DNA of 64,000 nucleotides from NCBI GenBank assembly GCA_016201045.1, contig JACQDM010000001.1:124001-188000 (forward strand), read 5' to 3'. This stretch comes from Afipia sp. GTDB lineage: Bacteria > Pseudomonadota > Alphaproteobacteria > Rhizobiales > Xanthobacteraceae. The first letter of the stretch is position 1. Every line of letters starts with the position of its first letter. This document shows, in pieces, positions 35,579 to 45,156 of this stretch. A program made the position numbers and the translations under genes. The notes under the pieces are model-generated. The model made no database searches and was not told the origin of the DNA. It saw only the letters and a list, made by a program, of their open reading frames with translations.

Positions 35579-37399
35579 GTGACAAAAAAAGACAACGACG
35601 CCGCTGCCCACGGTACGCGCCGCAAACTCCGCTCCCAACTCTGGTTCGACAATCCCGACAATCCGGGCATGACCGCGCTCTATCTCGAGCGCTATCTCAA
35701 TTACGGCCTGACGCGCCACGAATTGCAGTCCGGCAAACCGATCATCGGCATAGCGCAGACGGGCAACGACCTGTCGCCATGCAACCGCCATCACCTCGAA
35801 CTGGCGCATCGCGTTCGCGAAGGTATCCGCGAAGCCGGCGGCCTTGCGATGGAATTCCCGACGCACCCGATTCAGGAAACCGGCAAGCGCCCGACTGCGG
35901 CGCTCGACCGCAACCTCGCCTATCTCGGTCTCGTCGAAATCCTGTTCGGCTATCCGCTCGATGGCGTGGTGCTGACGACCGGATGCGACAAGACCACGCC
36001 CGCCTGCATGATGGCGGCGGCGACGGTGAACATTCCGGCGATCGTTCTGTCCGGCGGGCCGATGCTCAACGGCTGGTGGAATGGCGAACGCACAGGCTCC
36101 GGCACCGTGGTCTGGAAAGCGCGCGAAGATCTCGCCGCCGACAGGATCGACTACGAACAATTCATGGAAATCGTCGCTTCAAGCGCGCCGTCCGTCGGTC
36201 ACTGCAACACGATGGGCACCGCCTCGACCATGAACTCGCTTGCCGAAGCGCTGGGATTCTCGCTGCCGGGGTGTGCCGCGATCCCGGCACCGTATCGCGA
36301 GCGCGGGCAGATTGCTTACGAGACCGGCAAGCGCGCGGTCGAAATGGTGTGGGAAGATTTGAAGCCGTCGGACTTTCTCACGCGCGAAGCGTTCGAGAAT
36401 TGCATCGTCGTTAACTCCGCCATCGGCGGATCGACCAATGCGCCGATCCACATCAACGCCCTCGCCCGTCACATCGGTGTCGATCTCTCCATCGAGGACT
36501 GGCAGAAGCACGGCCATGACGTGCCGCTGCTGGTGAACATGCAGCCTGCCGGATTTTATCTCGGCGAGGAATATCACCGCGCTGGCGGCGTGCCATCGGT
36601 GGTGCGTGAACTGATGAGGCACAAGCGCATTCATGAAGGCGCGCTGACTGTGAACGGCAAGTCGATGGGCGAGAACTGTAAGTCCGCGCCTGCGCCCGAC
36701 AACGACGTGATCCGCGCTTACGACAAGCCGCTGGTGAAAGATGCTGGCTTCATCGTGCTGCGTGGAAACCTGTTCGACTCCGCCATCATGAAGACCAGCG
36801 TGATCTCGAAGGAATTCCGCGACCGCTATTTGTCGAATCCGAAAGACCCGGAGGCGTTCGAGGGCCGCGCCATCGTGTTCGAGGGCCCGGAGGACTATCA
36901 TCATCGCATCGACGATGCTTCGCTGAACATCGACGAGAACTGCATGCTGTTCGTGCGTGGTGTCGGTCCCATCGGCTATCCCGGCGGCGCGGAAGTCGTG
37001 AACATGCAGCCGCCTGCGGCGCTCATCAAGAAAGGCATCACGTCGTTGCCCTGCATCGGTGATGGACGGCAATCTGGTACATCAGGCTCGCCGTCGATCT
37101 TGAACGCGTCGCCCGAAGCTGCCGCCAACGGCGGACTGGCTGTTCTGAAAACCGGCGACAGAGTCCGCGTCGATCTGAAAAAAGGCGAAGCGAACATTCT
37201 GATCCCGGCGGACGAGTTGAAAAAACGCCACGCCGATCTCATGGCCAAGGGCGGCTTCGCCTATCCAAAAAACCAGACGCCGTGGCAGGAGCTTTATCGC
37301 GACACCGTGGGTCAGCAGGCGACAGGCGCGTGCCTTGAGCTTGCAACGCGCTATCGCAACATCGCGGGCACCATCGGCGTCGCGCGCGACAACCACTAG
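35579..37399 (+). CDS. IlvD/Edd-family sugar-acid dehydratase
   Basis: 606 residues from the GTG at 35579, preceded by GGGAG at 9 bases; an upstream GTG at 35561 adds 6. These 2Fe-2S enzymes dehydrate aldonic acids (arabinonate, xylonate, galactonate, gluconate). All three likely cluster Cys are present, in [17 protein letters not shown] and SVGHCNTMG. The family size is about 570-610. It is the first gene of a forward operon with two SDR genes, under LacI site 2. The exact aldonate cannot be read; close family members use pentonates. Confidence 0.88.
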   Translation: MTKKDNDAAAHGTRRKLRSQLWFDNPDNPGMTALYLERYLNYGLTRHELQSGKPIIGIAQTGNDLSPCNRHHLELAHRVREGIREAGGLAMEFPTHPIQETGKRPTAALDRNLAYLGLVEILFGYPLDGVVLTTGCDKTTPACMMAAATVNIPAIVLSGGPMLNGWWNGERTGSGTVVWKAREDLAADRIDYEQFMEIVASSAPSVGHCNTMGTASTMNSLAEALGFSLPGCAAIPAPYRERGQIAYETGKRAVEMVWEDLKPSDFLTREAFENCIVVNSAIGGSTNAPIHINALARHIGVDLSIEDWQKHGHDVPLLVNMQPAGFYLGEEYHRAGGVPSVVRELMRHKRIHEGALTVNGKSMGENCKSAPAPDNDVIRAYDKPLVKDAGFIVLRGNLFDSAIMKTSVISKEFRDRYLSNPKDPEAFEGRAIVFEGPEDYHHRIDDASLNIDENCMLFVRGVGPIGYPGGAEVVNMQPPAALIKKGITSLPCIGDGRQSGTSGSPSILNASPEAAANGGLAVLKTGDRVRVDLKKGEANILIPADELKKRHADLMAKGGFAYPKNQTPWQELYRDTVGQQATGACLELATRYRNIAGTIGVARDNH

Positions 37400-37413
37400 T
37401 TTCAGGAGCAGCA

Positions 37414-38148
37414 ATGTCCGGACGACTGAAAGGCAAACGCGCCTTCGTGACCGCAGCGGCCGCCGGCATCGGCCGCGCCTGCGCAATTGCGTTCGCCAAG
37501 GAAGGCGCAACCGTGATTGCGACCGACCTCGACGAAAAGACCGTCGCCGCGCTCACAAGCGAAGGCGTGAAGGAAACCTACAGACTCGACATGCGCGACA
37601 GTGCTGCCGTCGATGCGATGGCATCGAGGATCGGCAAGGTCGATATTCTTCTCAACGCCGCCGGCTTCGTTCACAACGGAACTGTGCTGGAGTGCTCGGA
37701 TCAGGATTGGGATTTTTCGTTCGACCTCAACGTCAAATCCATGCACCGCACGATCAAGGCATTTCTGCCCGCGATGTTGGCGGGCGGCGGCGGCTCCATC
37801 GTCAACATCGCCTCCGCAGCCGGCGTGTTCAAGGCCGCGCCCAACCGCTACGTCTACAGCGCGACGAAAGCAGCTGTCGCCGCGCTGACCCGCGCGGTGG
37901 CCGTCGATTTCATCACCAAGGGCATCCGCTGTAACTGCATCTGCCCCGGCACCATCGAGACGCCGTCGATGCTCGGCCGCGCGGCGTCGCTGGGCGCAGG
38001 CGGACGCGAGATGTTCGTCAGCCGCCAGCCAATGGGGCGCCTCGGTACGGCGGAGGAAATGGCGTCGCTTGCGGTCTATCTCGCCAGCGACGAAAGCTCG
38101 TTCACCACCGGCGTCGCGCACATCGCCGACGGCGGCTGGACGCTTTGA
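37414..38148 (+). CDS. SDR-family dehydrogenase (2-keto-3-deoxy-sugar-acid type)
   Basis: 244 residues of the classical SDR fold, 14 bases after the dehydratase. The cofactor motif is VTAAAAGIGRA, with Ala residues in place of the usual Thr-Gly-Gly. The active-site YSATK and NIASAAG are present. Related SDRs oxidise 2-keto-3-deoxy-L-fuconate, the next step after an aldonate dehydratase, which fits the order here. This identity is inferred from resemblance and position. Confidence 0.78.
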   Translation: MSGRLKGKRAFVTAAAAGIGRACAIAFAKEGATVIATDLDEKTVAALTSEGVKETYRLDMRDSAAVDAMASRIGKVDILLNAAGFVHNGTVLECSDQDWDFSFDLNVKSMHRTIKAFLPAMLAGGGGSIVNIASAAGVFKAAPNRYVYSATKAAVAALTRAVAVDFITKGIRCNCICPGTIETPSMLGRAASLGAGGREMFVSRQPMGRLGTAEEMASLAVYLASDESSFTTGVAHIADGGWTL

Positions 38149-38158
38149 GGAGACAACA

Positions 38159-38899
38159 ATGAACAAGATCGACCTCAACGGGCGGTTCGCCGTCGTCACC
38201 GGCGGCGCGCAGGGCTTCGGCCGCGCCATCACCGAGCGTTTCGTATCCTCCGGCGCGAAAGTCGTGATCTGGGATTTCGACGAAACGCTGGCGCAGAAGA
38301 CGGCTAAGGAAGTTGGCGCAACGGCTCTTAAGGTCGATGCCGCCGATCCGGCTTCGGTGGACGCCGCGACCGCCGCGACGCTGAAGGCCTTCGGCAGAAT
38401 CGACATTCTCGTCAACAACGCCGGCATCGCGGGCGTCAACAAGCCCGTGACGGATTTGAGTTTTGAGGAATGGCGTCAGGTGATGCGCATCAATCTCGAC
38501 GGTCCGTTCATCTGCTGCAAAGCCGTCGTGCCGTCGATGAAGAAGAATAATTACGGGCGCATCGTGAATATCGCGTCCATCGCGGGCAAGGAAGGCAATC
38601 CGAACGCCTCGCATTATTCGGCGTCGAAAGCCGGCGTGATCGCGCTGACGAAATCGCTCGGCAAGGAACTGGCCGGCACCGACATTGCCGTGAATGCCGT
38701 GACGCCGGCCGCTGCCAAAACCGCGATCTTCGATCAGATGACGCAGCAGCATATTGACTTCATGCTGTCGAAAATTCCGCGCGCACGTTTCCTTAAAGTC
38801 GAAGAACTGGCGTCGCTGGTGACGTGGATGGCGTCGGAAGAATGCCTCTACACCACCGGCGCGGTGTTCGACATTTCCGGCGGCCGCGCGACGTACTGA
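38159..38899 (+). CDS. SDR-family oxidoreductase (sugar dehydrogenase / FabG-like)
   Basis: 246 residues from the ATG at 38159 with GAGGAGAC as ribosome site; an upstream frame start at 38069 is inside the previous gene. The cofactor motif is VTGGAQGFGRA and the active site NIASIAG / YSASK. In sugar-acid operons an SDR of this size often does the first oxidation of the sugar at C1, but FabG-type reductases look similar. Its stop directly abuts the stop of the convergent IlvD/Edd gene. Confidence 0.82.
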   Translation: MNKIDLNGRFAVVTGGAQGFGRAITERFVSSGAKVVIWDFDETLAQKTAKEVGATALKVDAADPASVDAATAATLKAFGRIDILVNNAGIAGVNKPVTDLSFEEWRQVMRINLDGPFICCKAVVPSMKKNNYGRIVNIASIAGKEGNPNASHYSASKAGVIALTKSLGKELAGTDIAVNAVTPAAAKTAIFDQMTQQHIDFMLSKIPRARFLKVEELASLVTWMASEECLYTTGAVFDISGGRATY

Positions 38900-40615
38900 T
38901 TATTTTCCGTCACGCCGCATGAAATCGAAATCGCAGCCTTCGTCAGCCTGCGTGATCGTTTCATTGAACAAATGCGCGTAGCCGCGCTTCGCCCACTCCG
39001 GCGCTGCGTGTTTCGGCAATGCATGCTGACGCATTGTCAGTTCGACCTCGTCGATCAGCACGTCGATCTTTCGCTTGGCGACATCGAGCCGGATCATGTC
39101 GCCGGTCTTGACGATGGCCAACGGGCCGCCGACGGCCGCCTCCGGCGTCATGTGCAGCACGATGGTGCCGAATGCCGTACCTGACATGCGCGCGTCGGAA
39201 ATCCGAACCATGTCCTTCACGCCGGACCGCAATAATTTTTGAGGGATCGGCAGATAGCCCGCTTCCGGCATGCCGGGCGCGCCTTTCGGCCCGGCGTTGC
39301 GCAGCACGAGCACGTCGTCCGCGTTGACATCGAGATCGGGCGAATCGATCCGCAGCGTCATGTCCTCAACCGACTCGAACACTACGGCACGCCCGGTGTG
39401 CTGCAACAGCTTCGGCGTCGCCGCCGATTGCTTGATGACCGCGCCGCGCGGCGCGAGATTGCCGTGAAGCACGGCCATTCCGCCTTCCGGCGTGATCGGA
39501 TCATTTCGAGATCTGATCGCATCCTGCCCCGGCACCTCTTCGGCACCCGCGACCACATCACGCAGCGTCTTGCCTTCGATGGTTTTCGCATCCAGATCGA
39601 GCAGATCGCCAAGCTGCTTCATCAGTTTCGGCACGCCGCCCGCATGATGGAAGTGCTCCATATAATGAGCGCCGGACGGCTTGAGATCGATCAGCACCGG
39701 CACGTCGCGGCCGAGCGCGTCGAATTCGGCGAGATCGATTTTGTGTGGCGTGCGGTTGGCGATGGCGGTGAGATGAATCAGCCCGTTGGTCGAACCGCCG
39801 ATCGCCTGCAACACGACCTGCGCATTCTTGAACGCCGCAGGTGTGAGCAGCTCGCTTGGCTTCGGGCCACCGCTCTTTGCCATCTCTGCCGCGCGCTTTC
39901 CGCTGGCTTCCGCAATGCGCACGCGCTCGGAATGAGGCGCCGGTATCGTCGCGCTCATCGGCAACGACAACCCAACCGCCTCGGACACGCACGCCATTGT
40001 GCTAGCGGTGCCCATCACCATGCAAGTGCCGACCGATGGCGCGAGACGCCCGTTGACCGCCTCGATCTCAGCGCCGTCGATTTCACCCGCGCGATATTTA
40101 CCCCACATGCGGCGACAATCGGTACAGGCGCCGAGCACTTCGCCCTTGTGATGGCCGACGACCATCGGTCCGACCGGAATGACGACCGTCGGCAGATCGG
40201 CACTTACAGCGGCCATGATCTGCGCGGGCAGAGTCTTGTCGCATCCGCCAATCACGATCACCGAATCCATCGGTTGCGCGCGGATCATCTCCTCGGTGTC
40301 CATCGCCATCAGATTGCGCAGATACATCGAGGTCGGAAACGAGAAACTTTCGGCAATCGAAATGGTCGGAAACACCATCGGCATTGCGCCGGCCAGCATC
40401 ACGCCGCGCTTGGCCGCTTCGATGAGCTGCGGCACGTTGCCGTGACACGGATTGTAGTCGCTGTAGGTATTGGTGATGCCGACGATAGGGCGCTCCAGCG
40501 CGTCGTCGGAATAGCCCATCGCCTTGATGAAGGCCTTGCGCAGGAACAGCGAGAATCCCGGATCGCCGTAGCTCGTAAGACCTTTTTTCAGTCCGCTCTT
40601 TTTCTCTTTGCTCAT
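38900..40615 (-). CDS. Second IlvD/Edd-family dehydratase
   Basis: 571 residues from the ATG at 40615 (MSKEKKSGLKKGL); an open frame continues upstream into the desaturase end without support. It has the three Cys of the family Fe-S cluster in YNPCHGNV, GGCDKTLPA and SVGTCMVMG. It is only distantly similar to the other IlvD/Edd protein in the window and is closer in length to dihydroxyacid/arabonate dehydratases. It is the last gene of a long reverse-strand run. Sugar acid or branched-chain dihydroxyacid substrates are both possible. Confidence 0.85.
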   Translation of the reverse strand: MSKEKKSGLKKGLTSYGDPGFSLFLRKAFIKAMGYSDDALERPIVGITNTYSDYNPCHGNVPQLIEAAKRGVMLAGAMPMVFPTISIAESFSFPTSMYLRNLMAMDTEEMIRAQPMDSVIVIGGCDKTLPAQIMAAVSADLPTVVIPVGPMVVGHHKGEVLGACTDCRRMWGKYRAGEIDGAEIEAVNGRLAPSVGTCMVMGTASTMACVSEAVGLSLPMSATIPAPHSERVRIAEASGKRAAEMAKSGGPKPSELLTPAAFKNAQVVLQAIGGSTNGLIHLTAIANRTPHKIDLAEFDALGRDVPVLIDLKPSGAHYMEHFHHAGGVPKLMKQLGDLLDLDAKTIEGKTLRDVVAGAEEVPGQDAIRSRNDPITPEGGMAVLHGNLAPRGAVIKQSAATPKLLQHTGRAVVFESVEDMTLRIDSPDLDVNADDVLVLRNAGPKGAPGMPEAGYLPIPQKLLRSGVKDMVRISDARMSGTAFGTIVLHMTPEAAVGGPLAIVKTGDMIRLDVAKRKIDVLIDEVELTMRQHALPKHAAPEWAKRGYAHLFNETITQADEGCDFDFMRRDGK

Positions 40616-40625
40616 CCGATATCCG

Positions 40626-41603
40626 TCAGGCCGCCTGCGCGGGTCTGACACGCGACGTCGCAAGGCGCAAGACATCGAGATAGCCGGGCGCGACGTCGAC
40701 GCGCGCGATCAGTCCCTTCTCGCTCAACAGCCGATGCGCCTCCGGCAGCCGGTAACAAGGCAGATACATAAAGAGATGATGCTCGGCGTGATAGTTCACC
40801 CAATAGGGCGCGATGAACGCACGCTCGAGAAAATTCGCGTGCGTTGTGCGCGCATGGCTGAACGGATCTGGGCCCGTTGACGTGCAGGCATGCTCGGCAA
40901 TGTTACGCACGCGCGTCACCAGCGGAAACCACGTCGCCATCGCAACCAGCCACACGCCTACGAACCAGAGGCCTGCACCGGCCAGCCAGAACAGCACGAA
41001 CAGGATCGCGTTCACGAACAGGAAATTCACCATCGCCTGCGCGCCGCTGGAAAGGAAATTCTCATGCTCGTCGTCGCGCGATTGCTCGACAACTGGCTGC
41101 GCTTTGCGAAACAATTCCAGAAACAGCGGCGAACGCTGCTTGTAGAATGTCTGTCCGGTCAGATCGCGAAACGCCTTGCGGTAGAAACTGTCCTTCGAGA
41201 TCGGAAACGGCGCGGATAGTCCCAGATCGGGATCTTCCGGCTGCTGCGTGTAGCGATGATGCTTGAGATGATAGGCGCGATAACCGGAAAGCGACGCGCC
41301 GACCGGCACCGCGCACAGCCACTGCCCGACGAATTCATTGACCGTCTTGTTCGCATGCAGGCCGCCATGCGCCGCTTCATGCATCAGGATCGCAAGGCCG
41401 AGCTGGCGCGTGCCGACGATCATCACGGCGAGCAGCCAGGTGAACGGATTGGGCCAGATCGTCACCAATGAGACGGCGGCGGCTATGGTGCCCCAGCAAT
41501 GAACGACCATCCACATGCCGCGCCATGAGCTGCGCAACGTCAACTGCGCCCATTCATCGGGTGTGAACACCGTTTTCGGATCGATGCGCTCAACGGCCGG
41601 CAT
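40626..41603 (-). CDS. Membrane fatty-acid desaturase family protein
   Basis: 325 residues with hydrophobic spans near 37-55, 58-75, 195-215 and 217-235. The three His boxes of the di-iron desaturase/hydroxylase family are visible: HEAAHGG (about 75), HLKHHRYTQ (about 112) and HAEHHLFM (about 273). It would oxidise an acyl or lipid substrate. It is embedded 10 bases before the IlvD/Edd gene and 33 bases after the UxaA gene in a carbon-acid operon, an odd neighbourhood. The substrate is unknown. Confidence 0.87.
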   Translation of the reverse strand: MPAVERIDPKTVFTPDEWAQLTLRSSWRGMWMVVHCWGTIAAAVSLVTIWPNPFTWLLAVMIVGTRQLGLAILMHEAAHGGLHANKTVNEFVGQWLCAVPVGASLSGYRAYHLKHHRYTQQPEDPDLGLSAPFPISKDSFYRKAFRDLTGQTFYKQRSPLFLELFRKAQPVVEQSRDDEHENFLSSGAQAMVNFLFVNAILFVLFWLAGAGLWFVGVWLVAMATWFPLVTRVRNIAEHACTSTGPDPFSHARTTHANFLERAFIAPYWVNYHAEHHLFMYLPCYRLPEAHRLLSEKGLIARVDVAPGYLDVLRLATSRVRPAQAA

Positions 41604-41636
41604 GGCTATGGTCCCGCTGTTGATTCCAAGTTCAGG

Positions 41637-43160
41637 CTACATCGTAGCGCCTAATACCCACGGCGCAAACTCGGCTGCGCCGAAATCGAACGCCTCGCTC
41701 TTGGTCCGCTCGCCTGAGGCCACGCGCAGCATCAGGTCAAAAATGCGCTGTCCGCATTGTTCCACGGTTTCCTCGCCGTCGAGGATCGTGCCGCAGTTCA
41801 CATCCATGTCGTCTTCCATGCGGCGGAACATCGGCGTGTTGGTCGCGAGCTTGATCGAGGGCGACGGCTTGCAGCCGAACACGCTGCCGCGGCCGGTGGT
41901 GAAGGCGACCATGTTCGCGCCGCCGGCCACCTGCCCCGTCGCCGCCACCGGATCGAAACCCGGCGTGTCCATGAACACGAAACCTTTCTTGGTGACGGGT
42001 TCGGCATAGCCGACGACATCGACGAGATTGGTGCTGCCCGCCTTCGCCATCGCGCCGAGGGATTTTTCCAGAATGGTGGTGAGACCGCCCGCCTTGTTGC
42101 CCGGCGACGGATTGGAATCCATCTCCGCATTGTTGCGCTCGGTGTAGTCTTCCCACCAGCGCATCAGCGCGACGAGCTTCTCGCCGACCTCGCGGCTCAC
42201 CGCGCGGCGCGTCAGCAGATGTTCGGCGCCGTAGGTTTCGGGCGTTTCAGAGAGGATCACCGTGCCGCCGTGGCGCACGAGAATGTCGCTCGCAGCACCC
42301 AGCGCCGGATTGGCCGACACGCCCGAGTAACCGTCCGATCCGCCGCACTGAAGCGCAACCATCAACTCGCTTGCCGAGCACGGCTCGCGCTTGACGTTGT
42401 TGGATTCCGCCAGCACCTCGCGCACGAAGGCGACCGCCTTTTCCACCGTCTTGCGCGATCCGCCAACATCCTGAATGTCGAGAGAACGCAGGCGGCCTGC
42501 GAGACGCTGTTCTTCGAGAAAACCGCCGATCTGGTTCATCTCGCAACCGAGGCCGAGAATGATGACGTGCGAAAAATTCACGTGCCTCGCGTATCCACCA
42601 AGCGTGCGGCGTAGCACGGTCAGCGGCTCAAGCTGAGTCATGCCGCAGCCGGTCTTGTGCGTCAGCGCGACCACACCATCGACATTCGGATAATCCGCCA
42701 GCGGATCGTGGCCGGTGAACGGGTTGCGCTTGAATATGTCGGCGACGAGGCCTGCGACATGCGCGCTGCAATTCACGCTCGTCAAAATGCCGATGTAGTT
42801 GCGCGTCGCGACGCGTCCGTCGGGCCGGCGAATTCCGTCGAACGTCGCGGGCAGATCGAAATTCGGCGTGGGCTTTACATCGACGGAATAAGCATAGTCT
42901 TTCGAGAACTCGCCCATGCCGATGTTCTGCACATGGACGTGCTGGCCCGGCGCAATCGGCTTGGTGGCAAAGCCGATGATCTGGCCGTAGCGCTTGACGG
43001 GCTCGCCGACCGCAATCGGCTTCACCGCCACTTTATGCCCGGCCGGAATTTTCTCCGACGTGGCGACACCCTTCGCCACTTCCACACCCGGCATCAGCGT
43101 CGTCCGCGCGATCACCACGCTGTCGTCGGGATTGAGGCGGATGATGGGTGTGGGGGACAT
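41637..43160 (-). CDS. UxaA-family dehydratase (altronate/galactarate type)
   Basis: 507 residues: an N-terminal SAF domain (about 1-95) and a long C-terminal UxaA/GarD catalytic domain beginning RRPDGRVATRNYIGI near 110. The conserved motifs GVVALTHKTGCGM and GCEMNQIGG are present. Family members dehydrate altronate, galactarate or sulfolactate-like hydroxy acids using a metal. It lies between the HpcH aldolase and the desaturase. The separate small SuyA subunit is not needed, as the SAF part is fused. The substrate is open. Confidence 0.88.
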   Translation of the reverse strand: MSPTPIIRLNPDDSVVIARTTLMPGVEVAKGVATSEKIPAGHKVAVKPIAVGEPVKRYGQIIGFATKPIAPGQHVHVQNIGMGEFSKDYAYSVDVKPTPNFDLPATFDGIRRPDGRVATRNYIGILTSVNCSAHVAGLVADIFKRNPFTGHDPLADYPNVDGVVALTHKTGCGMTQLEPLTVLRRTLGGYARHVNFSHVIILGLGCEMNQIGGFLEEQRLAGRLRSLDIQDVGGSRKTVEKAVAFVREVLAESNNVKREPCSASELMVALQCGGSDGYSGVSANPALGAASDILVRHGGTVILSETPETYGAEHLLTRRAVSREVGEKLVALMRWWEDYTERNNAEMDSNPSPGNKAGGLTTILEKSLGAMAKAGSTNLVDVVGYAEPVTKKGFVFMDTPGFDPVAATGQVAGGANMVAFTTGRGSVFGCKPSPSIKLATNTPMFRRMEDDMDVNCGTILDGEETVEQCGQRIFDLMLRVASGERTKSEAFDFGAAEFAPWVLGATM

Positions 43161-43178
43161 AGGACGTCTCAGATCATT

Positions 43179-43265
43179 GTCATGGCCGGGCTCGTCCCGG
43201 CCATCTCGATTATCCTAGCATGGTGCTCAGCGCATCGGGATCACCGGGACAAGCCCGGTGATGAC
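43179..43265. repeat. Palindromic repeat, GTCATGGCCGGG family
   Basis: Two stem-loops in tandem: ATGGCCGGG-CTCGT-CCCGGCCAT and TCACCGGG-ACAAG-CCCGGTGA. The ends GTCAT and ATGAC are inverted. It is a different family from the three GTCATTGCGAG elements, but also of the Bradyrhizobium-group type. It fills the 121-base gap between the aldolase and UxaA genes. Confidence 0.88.
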
Positions 43266-43281
43266 ATTTTATCCGAGAGTG

Positions 43282-44058
43282 TCATGCCTTGCCGCCGGAG
43301 TTCTTGCGCGTCTCCGCAATGTGGCTCCTCGCCGACATCGCCAACAATCCGCTGTCGTTCAGCAGCGTCACCAGCTTGAAGCCGCGCTGGATCGCGAGCG
43401 TCGCACCGGCGTGCCCGGAACAATGAATGCCCGGATACAGCCCGCGCTTCTCGCATCCCTTCACGATCTTCTCGTAGATTTCGAGAATCTGCGGCTCGGT
43501 ACGGTCAAGAGTCGGATGCAGGCCGTATGAGAATCCCAAATCCGAGGGGCCGATATAAACGCCGGCGATGCCCTTCACGTCGAGAATGGCGTCGAGATTT
43601 TCAACCGCTGTCTTGGTTTCGATCATCGGAAGGCACAGCGTCTCTTCGTTAGCGGTCTGCTGATAGGTGCTCGGCGCGCCGTAAACGGCCATACGTATGG
43701 GGCCGTTGCTGCGCGTGCCGCGCGGCGGATATTTCGCGTATTGCACGAAGCGCTCGGCTTCTTCCTTGGTGTTGATCATCGGGCAGATCACGCCCTGCGC
43801 GCCGCCGTCAAGCACCTTGCCGATGATGCCGGGCTCGTTCCACGGCACGCGCACCATCGGCGTCACCGGATGCGCGTTCATCGCCTGGAAACATTCGATC
43901 ATCGACATGTAGTCCTGCACGCCGTGCTGGATATCGACCGTCACCGAATCGAAGCCGCACTGCGCCATCACTTCGGCCGAGAAGCCGGAGGGAATCGCAA
44001 GCCACGCATTGACCACGACCTTGCCCGATGCCCAGATTTCCTTGACCCTATTCGCCAT
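43282..44058 (-). CDS. HpcH/HpaI-family aldolase
   Basis: 258 residues from the ATG at 44058 (MANRVKEIWASGK); a long open frame reaches 44406 but is antisense to the dehydrogenase gene. The family splits 2-keto-3-deoxy acids or 4-hydroxy-2-keto acids to pyruvate plus an aldehyde with a divalent metal. Seen: FDSVTVDIQHG (about 38-48), the metal-binding LPMIETKTAVENLDAIL near 140-156 and GVYIGPSDLGFSYG near 162-175. It is adjacent to the Ldh2 dehydrogenase (11 bases). It would supply pyruvate from the acids made by the neighbouring dehydratases. Confidence 0.88.
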   Translation of the reverse strand: MANRVKEIWASGKVVVNAWLAIPSGFSAEVMAQCGFDSVTVDIQHGVQDYMSMIECFQAMNAHPVTPMVRVPWNEPGIIGKVLDGGAQGVICPMINTKEEAERFVQYAKYPPRGTRSNGPIRMAVYGAPSTYQQTANEETLCLPMIETKTAVENLDAILDVKGIAGVYIGPSDLGFSYGLHPTLDRTEPQILEIYEKIVKGCEKRGLYPGIHCSGHAGATLAIQRGFKLVTLLNDSGLLAMSARSHIAETRKNSGGKA

Positions 44059-44069
44059 TGTTTTTGTCC

Positions 44070-45155
44070 CTATTGGATTGCGCTTTTCACCGCCGCGTCG
44101 TCGATGCCGACGGACTTTGCGGTGTTGACGATCGAATTCCAGGTGTCTTCCGTCAGCGGCACGCCGTTCTTGGTGCGCTCCGCGCGCATTGCCGCTTCCG
44201 GTTCGCCCGGAATCAAAACCGCGTCGTGACCTTCCGCCAGATTCGAATTCTTCACAAAGTCGATATAGCGCGCGACTTCGCCGTCGAAGAAATGCGCAGG
44301 GTCCACGACTTTCGGATCGACGTAAAAAGCGAGCATGCCGTTGGCGAAACGGCGATCGTTTTTCGTAGCGCCATTGCCGGTGAGCGCTCCGCCGAGCAGT
44401 TCGCACATCAGCGCGAGTCCCGAGCCTTTATGCTCGCCGAACGCGCGGATCGCGCCCTTGCCCTGCGCGTGAATGCGCGGGCCGTCCGGTTCATAGGGAC
44501 CGTAAAGCGTATGCGGGTCTTCGCTCAGCGTGCCGTCTTCGTTGACCAGCGCACCCTTCGGCAATTTCTTGCCGCCGCGGCTCGCCACCATCACCTTGCC
44601 TTCGGCGACGATGGATGTCGCAAAATCGAGCACCACCGGAATCTTTCCCGGACGCGGCACGCCGACGCAATACGGCGCGGTCGAGAATTTGCGTCCGACG
44701 CCGCCGTACGGCGCGACCAGCACCGAGCCCGCCGCGTTGACGAAATGCACCGAGACCAAGCCTTCAGCGGCGGCCATCTCCGCCCAGTCACCCACACGCC
44801 CAAGATGGCCGGAATTTTTCAGCGTGATCGCGGAGAGTCCGTTTGTCTTGCATTTCTCGATGCCAACTTTGACCGCCTGCGGCGTCACCGTCTGGCCGTA
44901 ACCGAAGCCGCCGTCGATCACCGCAAGCGACGGCGTATCGACCTCGATCTTGATTTTCTGGTCGGGCACGGTGACGCCCTCGTTCACCCAGCGCACATAT
45001 TGCGGCACGCGGATGACGCCGTGGCTGTCATGACCCGTGAGATTGGCGGTGACGAGATAATGCGCGATGCGCTGCGCTTCTTCTTTGGAAGATTTGGCGC
45101 GGGCGAAAATATCACTCACGAAATTCGTGAGTTTCTCAACCTTCAGTGTAACCAT
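44070..45155 (-). CDS. Ldh2-family (malate/L-lactate/sulfolactate) dehydrogenase
   Basis: 361 residues of the NAD(P)-dependent Ldh2/YlbC family, unrelated to classical lactate dehydrogenase. Members oxidise malate, lactate, ureidoglycolate, (R)-sulfolactate or 2,3-diketogulonate. Seen: an N-terminal HDSHGVIRVPQYVRW (about 37-51) with the conserved His and Arg, and KNSGHLGRVGDW (about 112-123). One base separates its start from the LivF stop, so it is coupled to the transporter. With the aldolase and UxaA genes it suggests catabolism of a hydroxy acid. Confidence 0.88.
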   Translation of the reverse strand: MVTLKVEKLTNFVSDIFARAKSSKEEAQRIAHYLVTANLTGHDSHGVIRVPQYVRWVNEGVTVPDQKIKIEVDTPSLAVIDGGFGYGQTVTPQAVKVGIEKCKTNGLSAITLKNSGHLGRVGDWAEMAAAEGLVSVHFVNAAGSVLVAPYGGVGRKFSTAPYCVGVPRPGKIPVVLDFATSIVAEGKVMVASRGGKKLPKGALVNEDGTLSEDPHTLYGPYEPDGPRIHAQGKGAIRAFGEHKGSGLALMCELLGGALTGNGATKNDRRFANGMLAFYVDPKVVDPAHFFDGEVARYIDFVKNSNLAEGHDAVLIPGEPEAAMRAERTKNGVPLTEDTWNSIVNTAKSVGIDDAAVKSAIQ

Positions 45156-45156
45156 G

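Noticed and set aside
44059-44406. 116-codon upstream extension of the aldolase frame
   Set aside because: Antisense to the Ldh2-family gene and Arg-rich; the family start matches the ATG at 44058.
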